From Scalesia atractyloides (taxonomy: Eukaryota > Streptophyta > Magnoliopsida > Asterales > Asteraceae): a stretch of DNA of 64,000 bases. Positions within the stretch are counted from its first letter, which is position 1, and each line of letters starts with the position of its first letter. Of this stretch, positions 55,455 to 64,000 are shown in pieces. Below the pieces are notes generated by a model that worked only from the letters and a program-made list of their open reading frames with translations, did not search any database and was not told the origin of the DNA. Where the stretch lies: the NCBI GenBank assembly GCA_947069175.1, contig CAMTDV010000018.1, positions 38,328,869 through 38,392,868 of the forward strand. The letters are read 5' to 3'. The position numbers were made by a program, and so were the translations under genes.

Positions 55455-56851
55455 GCATACTTGATGCCTTTCTGGGTGAGGGTGGTAAGCGGTTGCGCGA
55501 TCTTTGAAAATCCCTCAATGAAACGTCTGTAGTAACCAGCCAAACCCAAAAATTGTCGGATCTCCGTCGGTGTCCTGGGTGCTTCCCAGTTTTTGATAGC
55601 TTCAATCTTGGCGGGGTCGACGTGGATACCCTTTTCATTTACGATATACCCGAGGAACTGAACTTCCCGAATCCAGAAATCACACTTTGAAAGCTTGGCA
55701 TATAGTTTCTCCTGTTGAAGTAATCCTAGCAGTAATCGTAGATGTTCAGCATGTTCTTCTTCACCTTTACAGTAGATGAGTATGTCATCGATGAACACAA
55801 TGATAAACTTGTCGAGATACGGTTTACAAACGCGGTTCATGAGATCCATGAACACTGCGGGTGCGTTGGTGAGACCGAAGGGCATGACCAAGAACTCATA
55901 GTGGCCATACAGAGTACGAAATGCCGTCTTAGCGATATCCTCCTCCCTGACGCGTAACTGGTGATAACCGGACCGTAGATCAATCTTGGAGTAGTAGCTT
56001 GACCCTTGAAGTTGGTCGAAAAGATCGTCGATGCGAGGTAATGGGTATCGGTTCTTGACAGTAACCTTATTGAGTTCCCTGTAGTCGATGCACATGCGGA
56101 AGGTCCCGTCTTTCTTCTTGACAAAAAGGACTGGAGCTCCCCATGGCGAAGTGCTAGGTCGGATAAATCCTTTTTCTAACAGTTCCTGAAGTTGGGTAGA
56201 CAGCTCTTGCAGCTCGGCTGGAGCTAGGCGGTATGGGGCCTTGGCGATGGGAGTTGCATGGTTCGCCAATTCAATTTCAAACTCCAATTGTCGATGTGGT
56301 GGGAGACCAGGTAACTCCTCTGGGAATACATCAGAAAAATCACGAACGACGGGGATGTGTTCTATACGTTTCTCGTCTTTAGGCTGTTCGGTAACCAGTG
56401 CGAGCAAAGCGAAGGAGTTCTTCCTCCGAAGATACTTCTGCGCTTGCATGTAAGAGATGATGTTTGTGACGGCGCCTGCCTTCTCGCCTTGCACCATCAA
56501 GATTTCGTCGTTAGAGAGCGGAATACGGATAGATTTTTTGAAGCAGAGAACTTCAGCTCGGACGTCGGATAGCCAGTCCATTCCGACTACCACGTCAAAA
56601 CTACCCAGGGTAGTTGTCATCAGATCAATGGTAAAGGTGTGACCCGCGAGTTTGAGTTGACAGCCGGATACTAAATGGGTCACATCTACAGACTTACCAT
56701 CGGCTAGTTCTATGACGTAAGGGGCCTCTAGAGGTTTGGGCGTGAGATTTAGGTTCTTCCTAAAGGACTCAGATATAAAACTCCTATCCGCACCCATATC
56801 GAAAAGCACAGTAGCAAAATGTTCATTAAGGGGAAACTTACCGGTGACCAC
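55418..56851 (-). pseudogene. Protease and reverse transcriptase of element H
   Basis: 477 open codons. Protease: FATVLFDMGADRSFIS, where the aspartic-protease signature should read D-[ST]-G-A; here it is DMGA, so the second catalytic-loop residue is lost. FDVVVGMDWL follows. RT: KDGTFRMCIDYRELNKVTVK, YPLPRIDDLFDQLQG, YSKIDLRSGYHQLRV, MPFGLTNAPAVFMDLMN, FIDDILIY (the YxDD box), LSKCDFW, GLAGYYRRFIEGFS. A frameshift near 55450 cuts it before RNase H (YAWVTSRRRH where YAWGNKQEAAF continues in the next frame). Confidence 0.92.
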
Positions 56852-56999
56852 GTTCGAGTCGTTTCTGGCCTCTCCGCGGCCCAGCGTAAATGCACGCCCT
56901 TTGGCACCTCCTGTGCCACCATTTCCATTGTTGTTGTTGTTATTGTTATTGTGGCTGTGGTTGTTCCCACCATTGTTGTTGTTGTTATGAAGCTGTGGG

Positions 57000-58136
57000 C
57001 AGTCTCTTTTGAAGTGGGCAGTGCTACCACACTAATAGCATCCCGGTTAACACCCTGCTGCTGACCCTGGGGTTGATTTTGATTTTGTCGGGACATGATT
57101 TCCCCTCGACAATCCTTTGCCGCATGTCCCACTTTGCCACATCGTTGGCAGCGATTCCCGGCACAAGGGCCGTGATGATGAAGATTACAGCGATTGCACT
57201 GCGGTTTTCGACCTACATAGCCGCTTGTGTTCTGGTTGTTCTTGGCGGGCTGATTATTTTGACCCCGGTGGCTGTTGAAATTATTGAATCATTTCTGGTT
57301 CCCCTGTTGTGGCTGGGATGACGAAGACTGTCGAGCAGACGAGTCTTCAAACTTTCTTTTATTATCAGGGGCAACTTCAGTCGTACCCCGAGTTGGCAAC
57401 TTCTTTTGTTCCACCGCCTTATCGGTGAGTTTGTGCGCCAACCTGATTGCTTGATGCTCAGTTGCAGGGTTGCTAGCCATTACCATACCCTGGATCTCAG
57501 GGACCAGACCCCCAAGGTAAAACTCGAGTCGTTTCTCAACAGTGTTGGCCAGATTGGGACATAGAAATATCAGGTCGTGATGTTTCGCTGTGTATGCTTC
57601 GATTTCAGATCCCACCATCTTGTGGTTCCATAAGGCTTGCTCTAACTGCTGAACCCTGTCTCGTGGACAGTACTCCTCTTTGATTAGGGCCTTAAACTCG
57701 GCCCAGGCCATTGCATTTGCAGCAATAAGTCCACGCGTTTGGACTTGTGCATTCCACCAAGTTAGTGCCCCATCCTCCAATGTTGAGGCAGCATACTTGA
57801 CCTTGTTGGCCTCCAGACAATTGCACATTTCGAACACTGATTCGGACTTTTCGATCCAGCGGACCAGTCCTATGGGTCCTTCTGCCCCCGTGAATTTGCT
57901 CGGCTTCGAATCGAGGAACATCTTGTAGGGGTTAGGACCCCCTCCTGCTGACAGAGGACTGGTAGTCAGCGAGAAATTTAACTAGCCCAACTATTAGATT
58001 TTCCCATGAAAATTTAATAATGGTTACCTGCCGGTTGGTTTTGAACACCCGCTAGAGCAGCGTTCACGTGCTCTTGGATCATTGCGGCTAATTCTTCGGG
58101 CGTCATGTTAAGGTTTCCGCGTCGTCCAGTTGGCAT
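57000..58136 (-). pseudogene. Gag of element H, probable intron near the N-terminus
   Basis: ATG at 58136 opens MPTGRRGNLNMTPEELAAMI for 36 codons, then a stop follows unless 58027-57945 is removed as an intron. The capsid part (57921-57289) has FLDSKPSKFTGAEGP, RWIEKSESVFEMCNC, LTWWNAQVQTRG, YCPRDRVQQLE and YLGGLVPEIQG. A TGA at 57289 interrupts it. Beyond lie CNRCNLHHHGPC and the knuckle CQRCGKVGHAAKDC (near 57110-57150), then a second knuckle CGSTAHFKRDC (near 57000-57030), reached only across a one-base shift and a TAG. Normal order for Tekay-type Gag. Confidence 0.85.
57945..58027 (-). other. Candidate 83-nt intron in gag of element H
   Basis: Minus strand: donor CCGGCAG|GTAACC, AT-rich body, acceptor TGTCAGCAG|GAGGGG. 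Removing it joins the 36-codon first exon in frame to the capsid frame at 57944. Without splicing the frame stops within a few codons of the donor. Confidence 0.6.
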
Positions 58137-58397
58137 TTAGATCTTCGTAAGACAACATAAACACACACCGATAAGTCTATATATCCAATATAGTTATCCT
58201 ATTCCATACTTAAATAATTCCTCAAATTATGTCAACCCAAATAAATTAAACAGTCAAAAGAAATATTCGATTAAATAAAATTTCAACGTCTTACAAAGTG
58301 CCAACCAAACATATCAGTTTACTATAAAGTCTCAAGTTTAAACATAAGTAGGAAAATAAATAGACTGAAGGAAAGCAAATAGAATAAGCGAGACGTG
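58137..58397 (-). other. Spacer between upstream ORF and gag in element H
   Basis: No gene or clear motif seen; AT-rich. Confidence 0.6.
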
Positions 58398-59111
58398 TCA
58401 GTCTTCTACGTCTCCATCCCCCAAATCCCTATCGTTACCGTCATCCTCCGTGGCGTTTCCAGCTTCTACAACTGGGTCTTCCTCCGGATCCTCCTCTGGA
58501 TCCTCCTCCGGATCCTCCTCTGGATCCTCCTCCGGATCCTCCTCTGGATCCTCTTCCGGATCCTCCTCTACCGGCACTGGAGGGGCCGGTGCTGGTGTGG
58601 GTACTGGTACAGCTGCCTGATTCTGTTCTAGTTCTTGAATTCTCCAGCTAGACTCAAGAACTATGTCTTCGAGCCAGTCAGCCCTTAGCTGCTCAGCACG
58701 AAGATCTCTAGCTAAAGTGTTACGAGCTATCTTACTCGTATGTTGCTCTTCCTCGAGCGATCCAGTCTTACCTGTTAATTGTCGTATCATCCATCCCTGT
58801 GCTAGGATGGTTTCATGCATTCTTTCTAATTGTTCTTGTTGTTTTCTTATCATATCTCTAAGTAGGTCGTTCCCTACTTCTAACGAGTTAACCGGTTCGA
58901 CCGGCATAGCGATGGTCGGGTGTGAGGACGACTCCTCCCATAGAGCGAGCCTTTTTCTCGCAGCTGAGCGTGTCTCCACGCCATGAGGTGGTGAGGGTTC
59001 CACCATAGGTGCCTTCCCCGGCACCCTTGGTTGCAAAAGTTTGTCGGATGATGATGATGATGACATTGCCTGTTGGGTTGCGTAGTTAGTTACGAGTTGC
59101 ATTCGTTTCAA
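58398..59111 (-). CDS. Upstream ORF of element H, 237 codons, coiled coil and EEDP repeat
   Basis: Lies between primer site and gag on the coding strand. Starts MKRMQLVTNYATQQ at 59111; a second Met at 59066 begins MSSSSSSDK and may be the real start. A Ser-rich head is followed by a basic patch (AARKRLALWEE), a helical, Glu/Gln/Arg-rich stretch likely to form a coiled coil (about residues 80-170: RKQQEQLERMHETI, EQLRADWLEDIV), a Pro/Val/Ala linker, eight EEDP repeats (58480-58575; GGATCCTCCTCC units on the plus strand) and an acidic tail. No stop or frameshift, unlike gag and pol of the same copy. I do not recognise a domain. Could be a leader-encoded accessory protein or a chance long frame favoured by the repeat. 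Confidence 0.55.
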   Translation of the reverse strand: MKRMQLVTNYATQQAMSSSSSSDKLLQPRVPGKAPMVEPSPPHGVETRSAARKRLALWEESSSHPTIAMPVEPVNSLEVGNDLLRDMIRKQQEQLERMHETILAQGWMIRQLTGKTGSLEEEQHTSKIARNTLARDLRAEQLRADWLEDIVLESSWRIQELEQNQAAVPVPTPAPAPPVPVEEDPEEDPEEDPEEDPEEDPEEDPEEDPEEDPVVEAGNATEDDGNDRDLGDGDVED

Positions 59112-59255
59112 TTATGCATTCACATTTCCCATAACATAGTTATGGTATAACACATAACAAGATATAACAGTTCAGTGCCAAACTAAGTCTAGTGTCGTGT
59201 AATCAGCTATAGTTTAGGTCTACCTTTAATGCAAAGCTGGTTCTCTATAGCAAGA
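59112..59255 (-). other. 5' leader of element H
   Basis: Short leader between primer site and upstream ORF; nothing else seen. Confidence 0.6.
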
Positions 59256-59268
59256 GGCTCTGATAACA
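59256..59268 (-). other. Primer-binding site of element H
   Basis: Minus strand TGTTATCAGAGCC, one change from the TGGTATCAGAGCC initiator-Met site; three bases from the LTR edge. Confidence 0.88.
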
Positions 59269-59271
59269 ATC

Positions 59272-62056
59272 TGCCACACCCTCAATTTCCACTTGCGGAG
59301 TTTTACCGCGAGGCGTGTGAACAAACCAGAATCTGAGACACTAGTAACATCGAACGACTCTATATGATTCATTAATACGTTTTCCAAAATCATTTGTTTA
59401 ACCATTCATAGTTAATTTTAGATTGCCTTAGTTTGGTTTCAATGTTTAGCGGAAGCATTAGTTTTTAAAGTTGAGCGAAAGCATTTAAAGTAAAGTAAAG
59501 GAACGGGCGCCAACACAAACGCCAAAACTAAAGAAAAACTCAAACAATGTTCGTAAATGAGACTCGATAAAAAGATGTCTTGATCAATGCAAGTGAGTGC
59601 ACCTAGAGCTCCTAGCGTCCTGAGAAACATGTAAAGAAACAAGTGTCAACATTAAAGAAGAGTGAGTTCACAGGTTTTCATAAGTTCATTTGTTCGGTTA
59701 TAAGTTTGTTTCCCCCGTTATCCCTAACCCGGGATAACGATTTAGTTCCATTATTCCCAACCCGGAATAATACTGATGGTTCCATTATTCCTTACTCGGA
59801 ATAATAATGATGTTCCATTATTCCTAACCCATAATAATAACGTTGTTGGTTCCATTATCCCTAACCCGGGATAATATTGTAGATTCGTAATTAAGTTCAA
59901 TGTTAACATGTAGGTAGCTAGCCTAAAGTTATGTCACGTAAGTGTTCGCGATCGAAGCTGACTGTTGTGCCTCCGTGTTGCCAGGCCTATCACTGACCAT
60001 GGCGAAGTTAGGCCAAATTATTCACCCGTTGACCATACCCGGTCGGCTAGCGCGACTAGCTCCGGTGGGGCTTGTCGGGCCCAGTAGTACTACTTATAAT
60101 TTCCCCGCTATCTAACCCAATACTAACGATCCGAGAGTTTGTCGAGGACTTGTGTGATATAGCTGCTTAGTGACCATAACGTACATTAACATTAACTTAG
60201 TAACCGAATAGTTTAATGACGTTAATTTCATATAACGTAAAGAGATAGAGTTGTAGAGTGTATACATGTTTCTCCCCCTGTTGTTTAAAACTGGATAAAA
60301 TTAGGGGCCGTGAACTCACCTTTAGTTGCTCGGTTAGTGTAACACAGATGTAGCAAATGATGGGACCGCTAATTGCGTCCTAACAAGTCAATTGATTTAG
60401 AGTTAGTGTGTGAACACACTGATACAAGTCCTACACATACTAACACACAATGCGGTACATACAATAACAATTCCTAAAACTCAAATCATGCATGCCAGTA
60501 TCATCATACCAATATAGTGATCAAACCAACCTATCATAAACACAAATCAATCCATACAACACTTTGGTACACACATTCGCAAGTTATCGAGTTTCAGCGT
60601 ATATACTCATAATTAGGCTGTTTTCGAGGATTTTTATAAAATAGTTCCAACATTCCAAAAATTCAAATTATTTTACAGAAGGTGTCACTATAATGTAGAA
60701 TTTTATATAAATTTTTCAAGTCCTAACACTTTACCAATTATTCATAAATATTAATATGCTAGACTGCAGTCAGATTCGTCGCTTTCTGACTGCAGTCCAC
60801 GGGAGAATTTATTTAAAAATCACCGTTCGTCCAATTAACAAAATTCCAGTGGGAGTTTCCCGGAAATTTCCATATCTAGTGGCTGTTCAAATTTCATGAT
60901 TCGACTCTCTATAGATTATTAGATCCGATTCAATAAACAACTAACAAATTTTCAGCATTTTCACAGCTTCAGTTACTGCACTTAATTTGCCACTTAAAAA
61001 TACCAAACGACTTCAGAAAAATATGAATCCAGTGCCATTAGAAGCGTTTTTCAAAAATCTACGTTTTAGACTTCAGAAAATCCCTTTTTCGATAAATAAT
61101 AGTTGGCTGTAAACACCATTCAGCATTTTATCGCAATATAACACGCTTAAGCAATCGATATGTTAAATATAAACGATCAAGAACATATTTTACCAATCAT
61201 ATATCATCATATACATCATACCCATGCAAACCCTAATCGTATTATATAGTTTTTATCACACAAAACGCAGCCTAATGATTTTTGATTCCACTAATCAACA
61301 TAATCGCAAACTAGCATAATTAATCGACTAACATCATAACACTTTCTACCATTACATACACACATGATCCATAGTTCATAAACCCTAATATGATTAGCGA
61401 AATAACATAAAACTCTAACCTTTAACAATGGAGATTAACGAACCGTGAGCGAGATGGGAGCCGATTCGGATGATCAAGGGAAATCGCGACCGAGAAGAAG
61501 AGTGTAGGGAGGCTGTCGCGATCGAGAGGGATGTAGCAAGGCTGTTTGCGACCGAGAGAATGAATGGAAGGCTGCCGTCGGCTGTTTCACGATTAGGGTT
61601 TGTGTGTTTTTGTTTTTGAAACATATCACATGCATGTATTTGTATATATAGCGCAAGATGATAAGAAAAAAGGGAAGGGTTTGCGGTTGGGTGGGTGCTC
61701 GCGGCCGCAAGGGTTTGGGTGGGTCGGTTTGGGTCTATAACTTGGTCCTCAAGTTTCGGTTAACTACTTGAGTCGCAAGGAAGTGAGGTCTACTCGTTTC
61801 GCAGCTCGGTTCGATTCATTTATCTATTTATTATATCTATATTTTATAACTAAAACAATCACGAAATCGGAACATCACATAATAACTCACCAACTTATTA
61901 ACGTTTAATACACATAGCACGTAATTCATTTGACAAGTTCACAAAGTTAGCGTAATTATTTCGAGCGTTTAAATTAAATCTCCGAATCAATTTAGCGTAG
62001 GAATGAATAACCGTGAAGTAGTGCGTTTAAGATGTCTGAAAAACCGGGATGTCACA
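59272..62056 (-). repeat. 5' LTR of element H (right side)
   Basis: Plus strand TGCCACACCCTCAATTTCC (one change at the terminus) to AACCGGGATGTCACA (2785 bp). Near-identical to the left LTR apart from scattered changes, lack of the 79-bp duplication and a deletion near 61098 that removes half of the TTACAGCCA inverted repeat. Confidence 0.93.
59717..59875. repeat. Tandem hairpin array, right LTR of H
   Basis: Five units as in the left LTR; the fourth is damaged (ATTATTCC now faces ATAATAAT), the others still pair perfectly. Confidence 0.88.
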
Positions 62057-62061
62057 CTTTC
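62057..62061. other. Target-site duplication of element H, right copy
   Basis: CTTTC; ORF3 of D resumes here. Confidence 0.9.
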
Positions 62062-64000
62062 GGTGATAATCCAGATAATGTTACACATCCTGGCACAGCC
62101 GAAGATCTTTCAAACCGGTTTGAAGATATTCCAATTGATATGCTAGAGAAAAGACTCAAATATTTGGAAGATAAAGTCAAACAGAACGAAGTTGATAAAG
62201 CAACTCTTGAAAAGAAAATAAAGCAGAGTGATTTTGAAAATGAGATTCCGCAAGACAAAGTGAAATTTCTTGAAGATGATTGAGGCTATATGAAAGCGAT
62301 GGTTGAAAGTTTAAGTGCTGCAAATGCAAAGCTAGAGAAAGAGATTGCTAAGCTTCGAACAGAGAGAGATATGAATGATAGAAGATTTTCCAGGTTGCAG
62401 AAAGTGCTATCTAACAGCTTGGTTATAGATTTCAAAGCAGAATATGATCGACTTGATATTCAAGAAGAAAAAGAGAAAGCTGATAAAGAGTTGTTAGAAC
62501 AGGGCAAAGGCAAAGGAGTTATTAATGGTGTCCCTAAAACAACAGAGGAGCCAGTGATAGAAAAGATAGTTGAATTAGAAAAAGCTCCTGAATTAGAGGT
62601 TGTTACTGAAGATGATCCTAAAATTGTAGCTGTTGAAGAAAAAGAATCAGATCAGAAAGATGATGACGAGGAAGAAAATGATAATGACAACGACCCTGCA
62701 GGTGATGATACTAAAGACGATTCAGATCATGATGGTGATGATATTGATGATAAGGGGGCATTGGTTTAAAAGTTGATTCTGCAAAAGTACATTTAGAGTT
62801 TGATTTTGAATCCCTAATCAACGACGATGCAAATATGGAGGATGAACAAAGTAAGGGGGAGAACACAGAGCAAATAGGGCCACAAGATGTTGATGCTTCT
62901 GAAACTATAGTTGCTATGCCTGTTGCTGCTGTACATGAAAAGCCTCTGATGATAATGTTGGAACCAAGTATAGAGGAAGGGGAATTTGTTAATGCTTACA
63001 CTAAGGAGGAATTGGCCAGAATTTTCAAGGTTGATTCGGATTCATTTGAGTTCAACTTCGAAGAAGAATTAGTGAATATCAAGACATTTGAACCGAAAGA
63101 GTATGTGTATAAGCGTGTGGCTGAAGCTGATGACTATGATCGTGTGATATTTGAAGATTCTGATGATGATGAAACAGAAAAGTATTCTAATATGAATACT
63201 GACAAATTTCCAACGATTGATGAGCTGATGAGTCAGATTGATGTGGATTTGTTGAAACAGAAAATAGATGAAGTGGTGAACGAAGGCAACATTCCTAAGC
63301 ATTATAAAAAAGAGCAGATAGATGAGGCTAAGAGGTCGTGGTTCAAGGAAAAGGTCGAAAGAAAGAAAATTCAAATGGCTACTAGCGTTCTTTACACGAG
63401 ACAAAGATGTTTCTCTGGGTGATATTCTAAGTTGGGGGTGGATTCGAGAACTTGACGTACATGCTATCAAAAGAGACTTTGGGGTGCAATATTTCAGACA
63501 TCTTGCATACATAAAGACATTGCCTTTCTGGGATGTTGAAGAGTTGGTGCAAACTAGAAATATCAGTCTGAAGATGAAATTCAACGAACAAAGACTCTGG
63601 AGGGTGATTAAGTTTGAAGCATCAAGGGATTTGAGGTGTGGAAATCGTTCATTCCTAAACGTAGAGTAAAGATTAACAAGAAAACAGGAGAAAAGGATGT
63701 TATGCTTATGATGGAAAGTCCGAGAGCTATGAACAATATGCCACTAAAGCCCATCAAACAGGATTTTCATCCTTACTTTTTGTGGTGGCAAACGGATCTA
63801 GAAACATGTGAAGCAGTGATTGTTTTGCGTGCTGATGATACATGGGATATTATGAAGGAAAAGGATCCAGAACCGATTGAACGAAGAAGGATTTGGGGCT
63901 TGTGGAGAACAATACGAATACTAGACCAGATGTGGTTAGTTAACTGTTCAAAAGAAGATGTCAAATGCTTGTTCTTCAACAAGATATGTTCGACAAGCGT

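Larger units (their letters stand above)
50389..62056 (-). mobile_element. Gypsy element H (Tekay/Del-like), complete, minus strand
   Basis: LTRs at 50389-53282 and 59272-62056, CTTTC duplicated on both sides, primer site at 59256-59268. On the minus strand: an upstream ORF (59111-58398), gag with a probable intron (58136-57000), protease-RT (56851-55418), RNase H-integrase (55454-53913) and a chromodomain-like C-terminus (53821-53525). Motif order and the VRWDSKRGPEFTWERE tail are those of chromoviruses of the Tekay/Del type. Stops, frameshifts and a protease active-site change make it dead. Confidence 0.93.
38543..64000 (+). mobile_element. Copia element D, 3' end beyond window, contains nested element H
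   Basis: Order: 5' LTR, primer site, palindrome leader, gag, pol, polypurine block, palindrome region, ORF3, the last interrupted by H (50389-62056). Without H the visible part is about 13.8 kb, and the 3' LTR is not reached by 64000. Same family as C but diverged; its gag is longer and keeps an upstream zinc-knuckle region that C has lost. Stops and frameshifts run through all three coding regions. Confidence 0.9.
48845..64000 (+). pseudogene. ORF3 of copia element D (split by H, 3' end beyond window)
   Basis: The 5' part is 48845-50388 and the 3' part 62057-64000, with element H between. N-terminal domain: FHNTCISLDGKIYPTL, YRSHVYFFW, GCFYRMCYKGRANEPTLKKG, PYKLLIHAVIHAF, DIQDYMACMVTAL, YPRFIQMLIDEKF and DPDDILYLSHMD. 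A basic Lys-rich and Pro/Lys/Thr tract (50000-50380) precedes the break. After it: coiled coil (62130-62470), acidic tract (62620-62750), a second acidic block (62835-63160) and the C-terminal domain (DKDVSLGDILSWGW, FWDVEELVQTRN; 63390-63560). Stops and frame changes near 49103, 49150, 49550, 49960, 62282, 62768 and 63410. Domain order is identical to C, so the protein was conserved while the family was active. No envelope-like signal or membrane segment. Confidence 0.75.

Noticed and set aside
58480..58575. GGATCCTCC repeat as a plain microsatellite
   Set aside because: It encodes an in-frame EEDP repeat inside a long open frame, so it is listed with that ORF.

Overview
This window is a stack of nested plant LTR retrotransposons. 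I found no host protein-coding gene, no bona fide tRNA or rRNA gene and no CRISPR array. The element types (copia elements with very long Gag and an extra ORF after pol, Tekay/Del-like Ty3/gypsy elements, LTRs of 2.4-3.3 kb, a Tourist-like MITE) point to a large flowering-plant genome. Sequence style resembles Asteraceae (daisy family) repeats as I recall them; that placement is inference.

Layout. (1) 1-2348: 5' part of a minus-strand copia element (A), inserted into the gag of a relative (B, 2349-6027, plus strand), which has lost nearly all of pol and the third ORF. (2) 6028-6749: pieces of two gypsy-type LTRs. (3) 6750-28974: copia element C with both LTRs and a 5-bp duplication TCAAT; its RNase H region is split by a minus-strand gypsy-type element E (13798-22233, duplication TTAAA) that carries only gag between 2.4-kb LTRs. 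(4) 28975-33518: more of the repeat that hosts C, interrupted by a solo LTR (29102-32426, duplication ATATG). (5) 33519-38542: LTRs of one gypsy-type family in both orientations, one nested in another, plus a MITE (35589-35824). (6) 38543-64000: copia element D, running off the right end, split in its third ORF by gypsy element H (50389-62056, minus strand, duplication CTTTC), which has gag, protease, RT, RNase H, integrase and chromodomain remnants.

Copia family A-D: short LTR (about 0.4 kb), initiator-Met tRNA primer site, leader full of an 18-bp palindrome, very long Gag (UBN2-type, one or two zinc knuckles), a stop, then pol (protease, integrase, RT, RNase H), a conserved polypurine block, a second palindrome-rich stretch, and a long third ORF of unknown function (conserved N- and C-terminal domains, coiled coil, acidic tracts) ending at the terminal polypurine tract. 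A post-pol ORF and multiple polypurine tracts are known Sirevirus traits. All copies carry stops and frameshifts, many consistent with C-to-T decay.

The most interesting signals are structural: palindrome arrays before gag and before ORF3; a 35-nt motif of invariant length held in hairpins with unrelated stems in two families; a five-hairpin tandem array with compensated stems in the H-family LTR; tRNA-like modules in the LTRs of gag-only element E; a probable gag intron and an intact upstream ORF in H; and the unexplained third ORF of the copia family.
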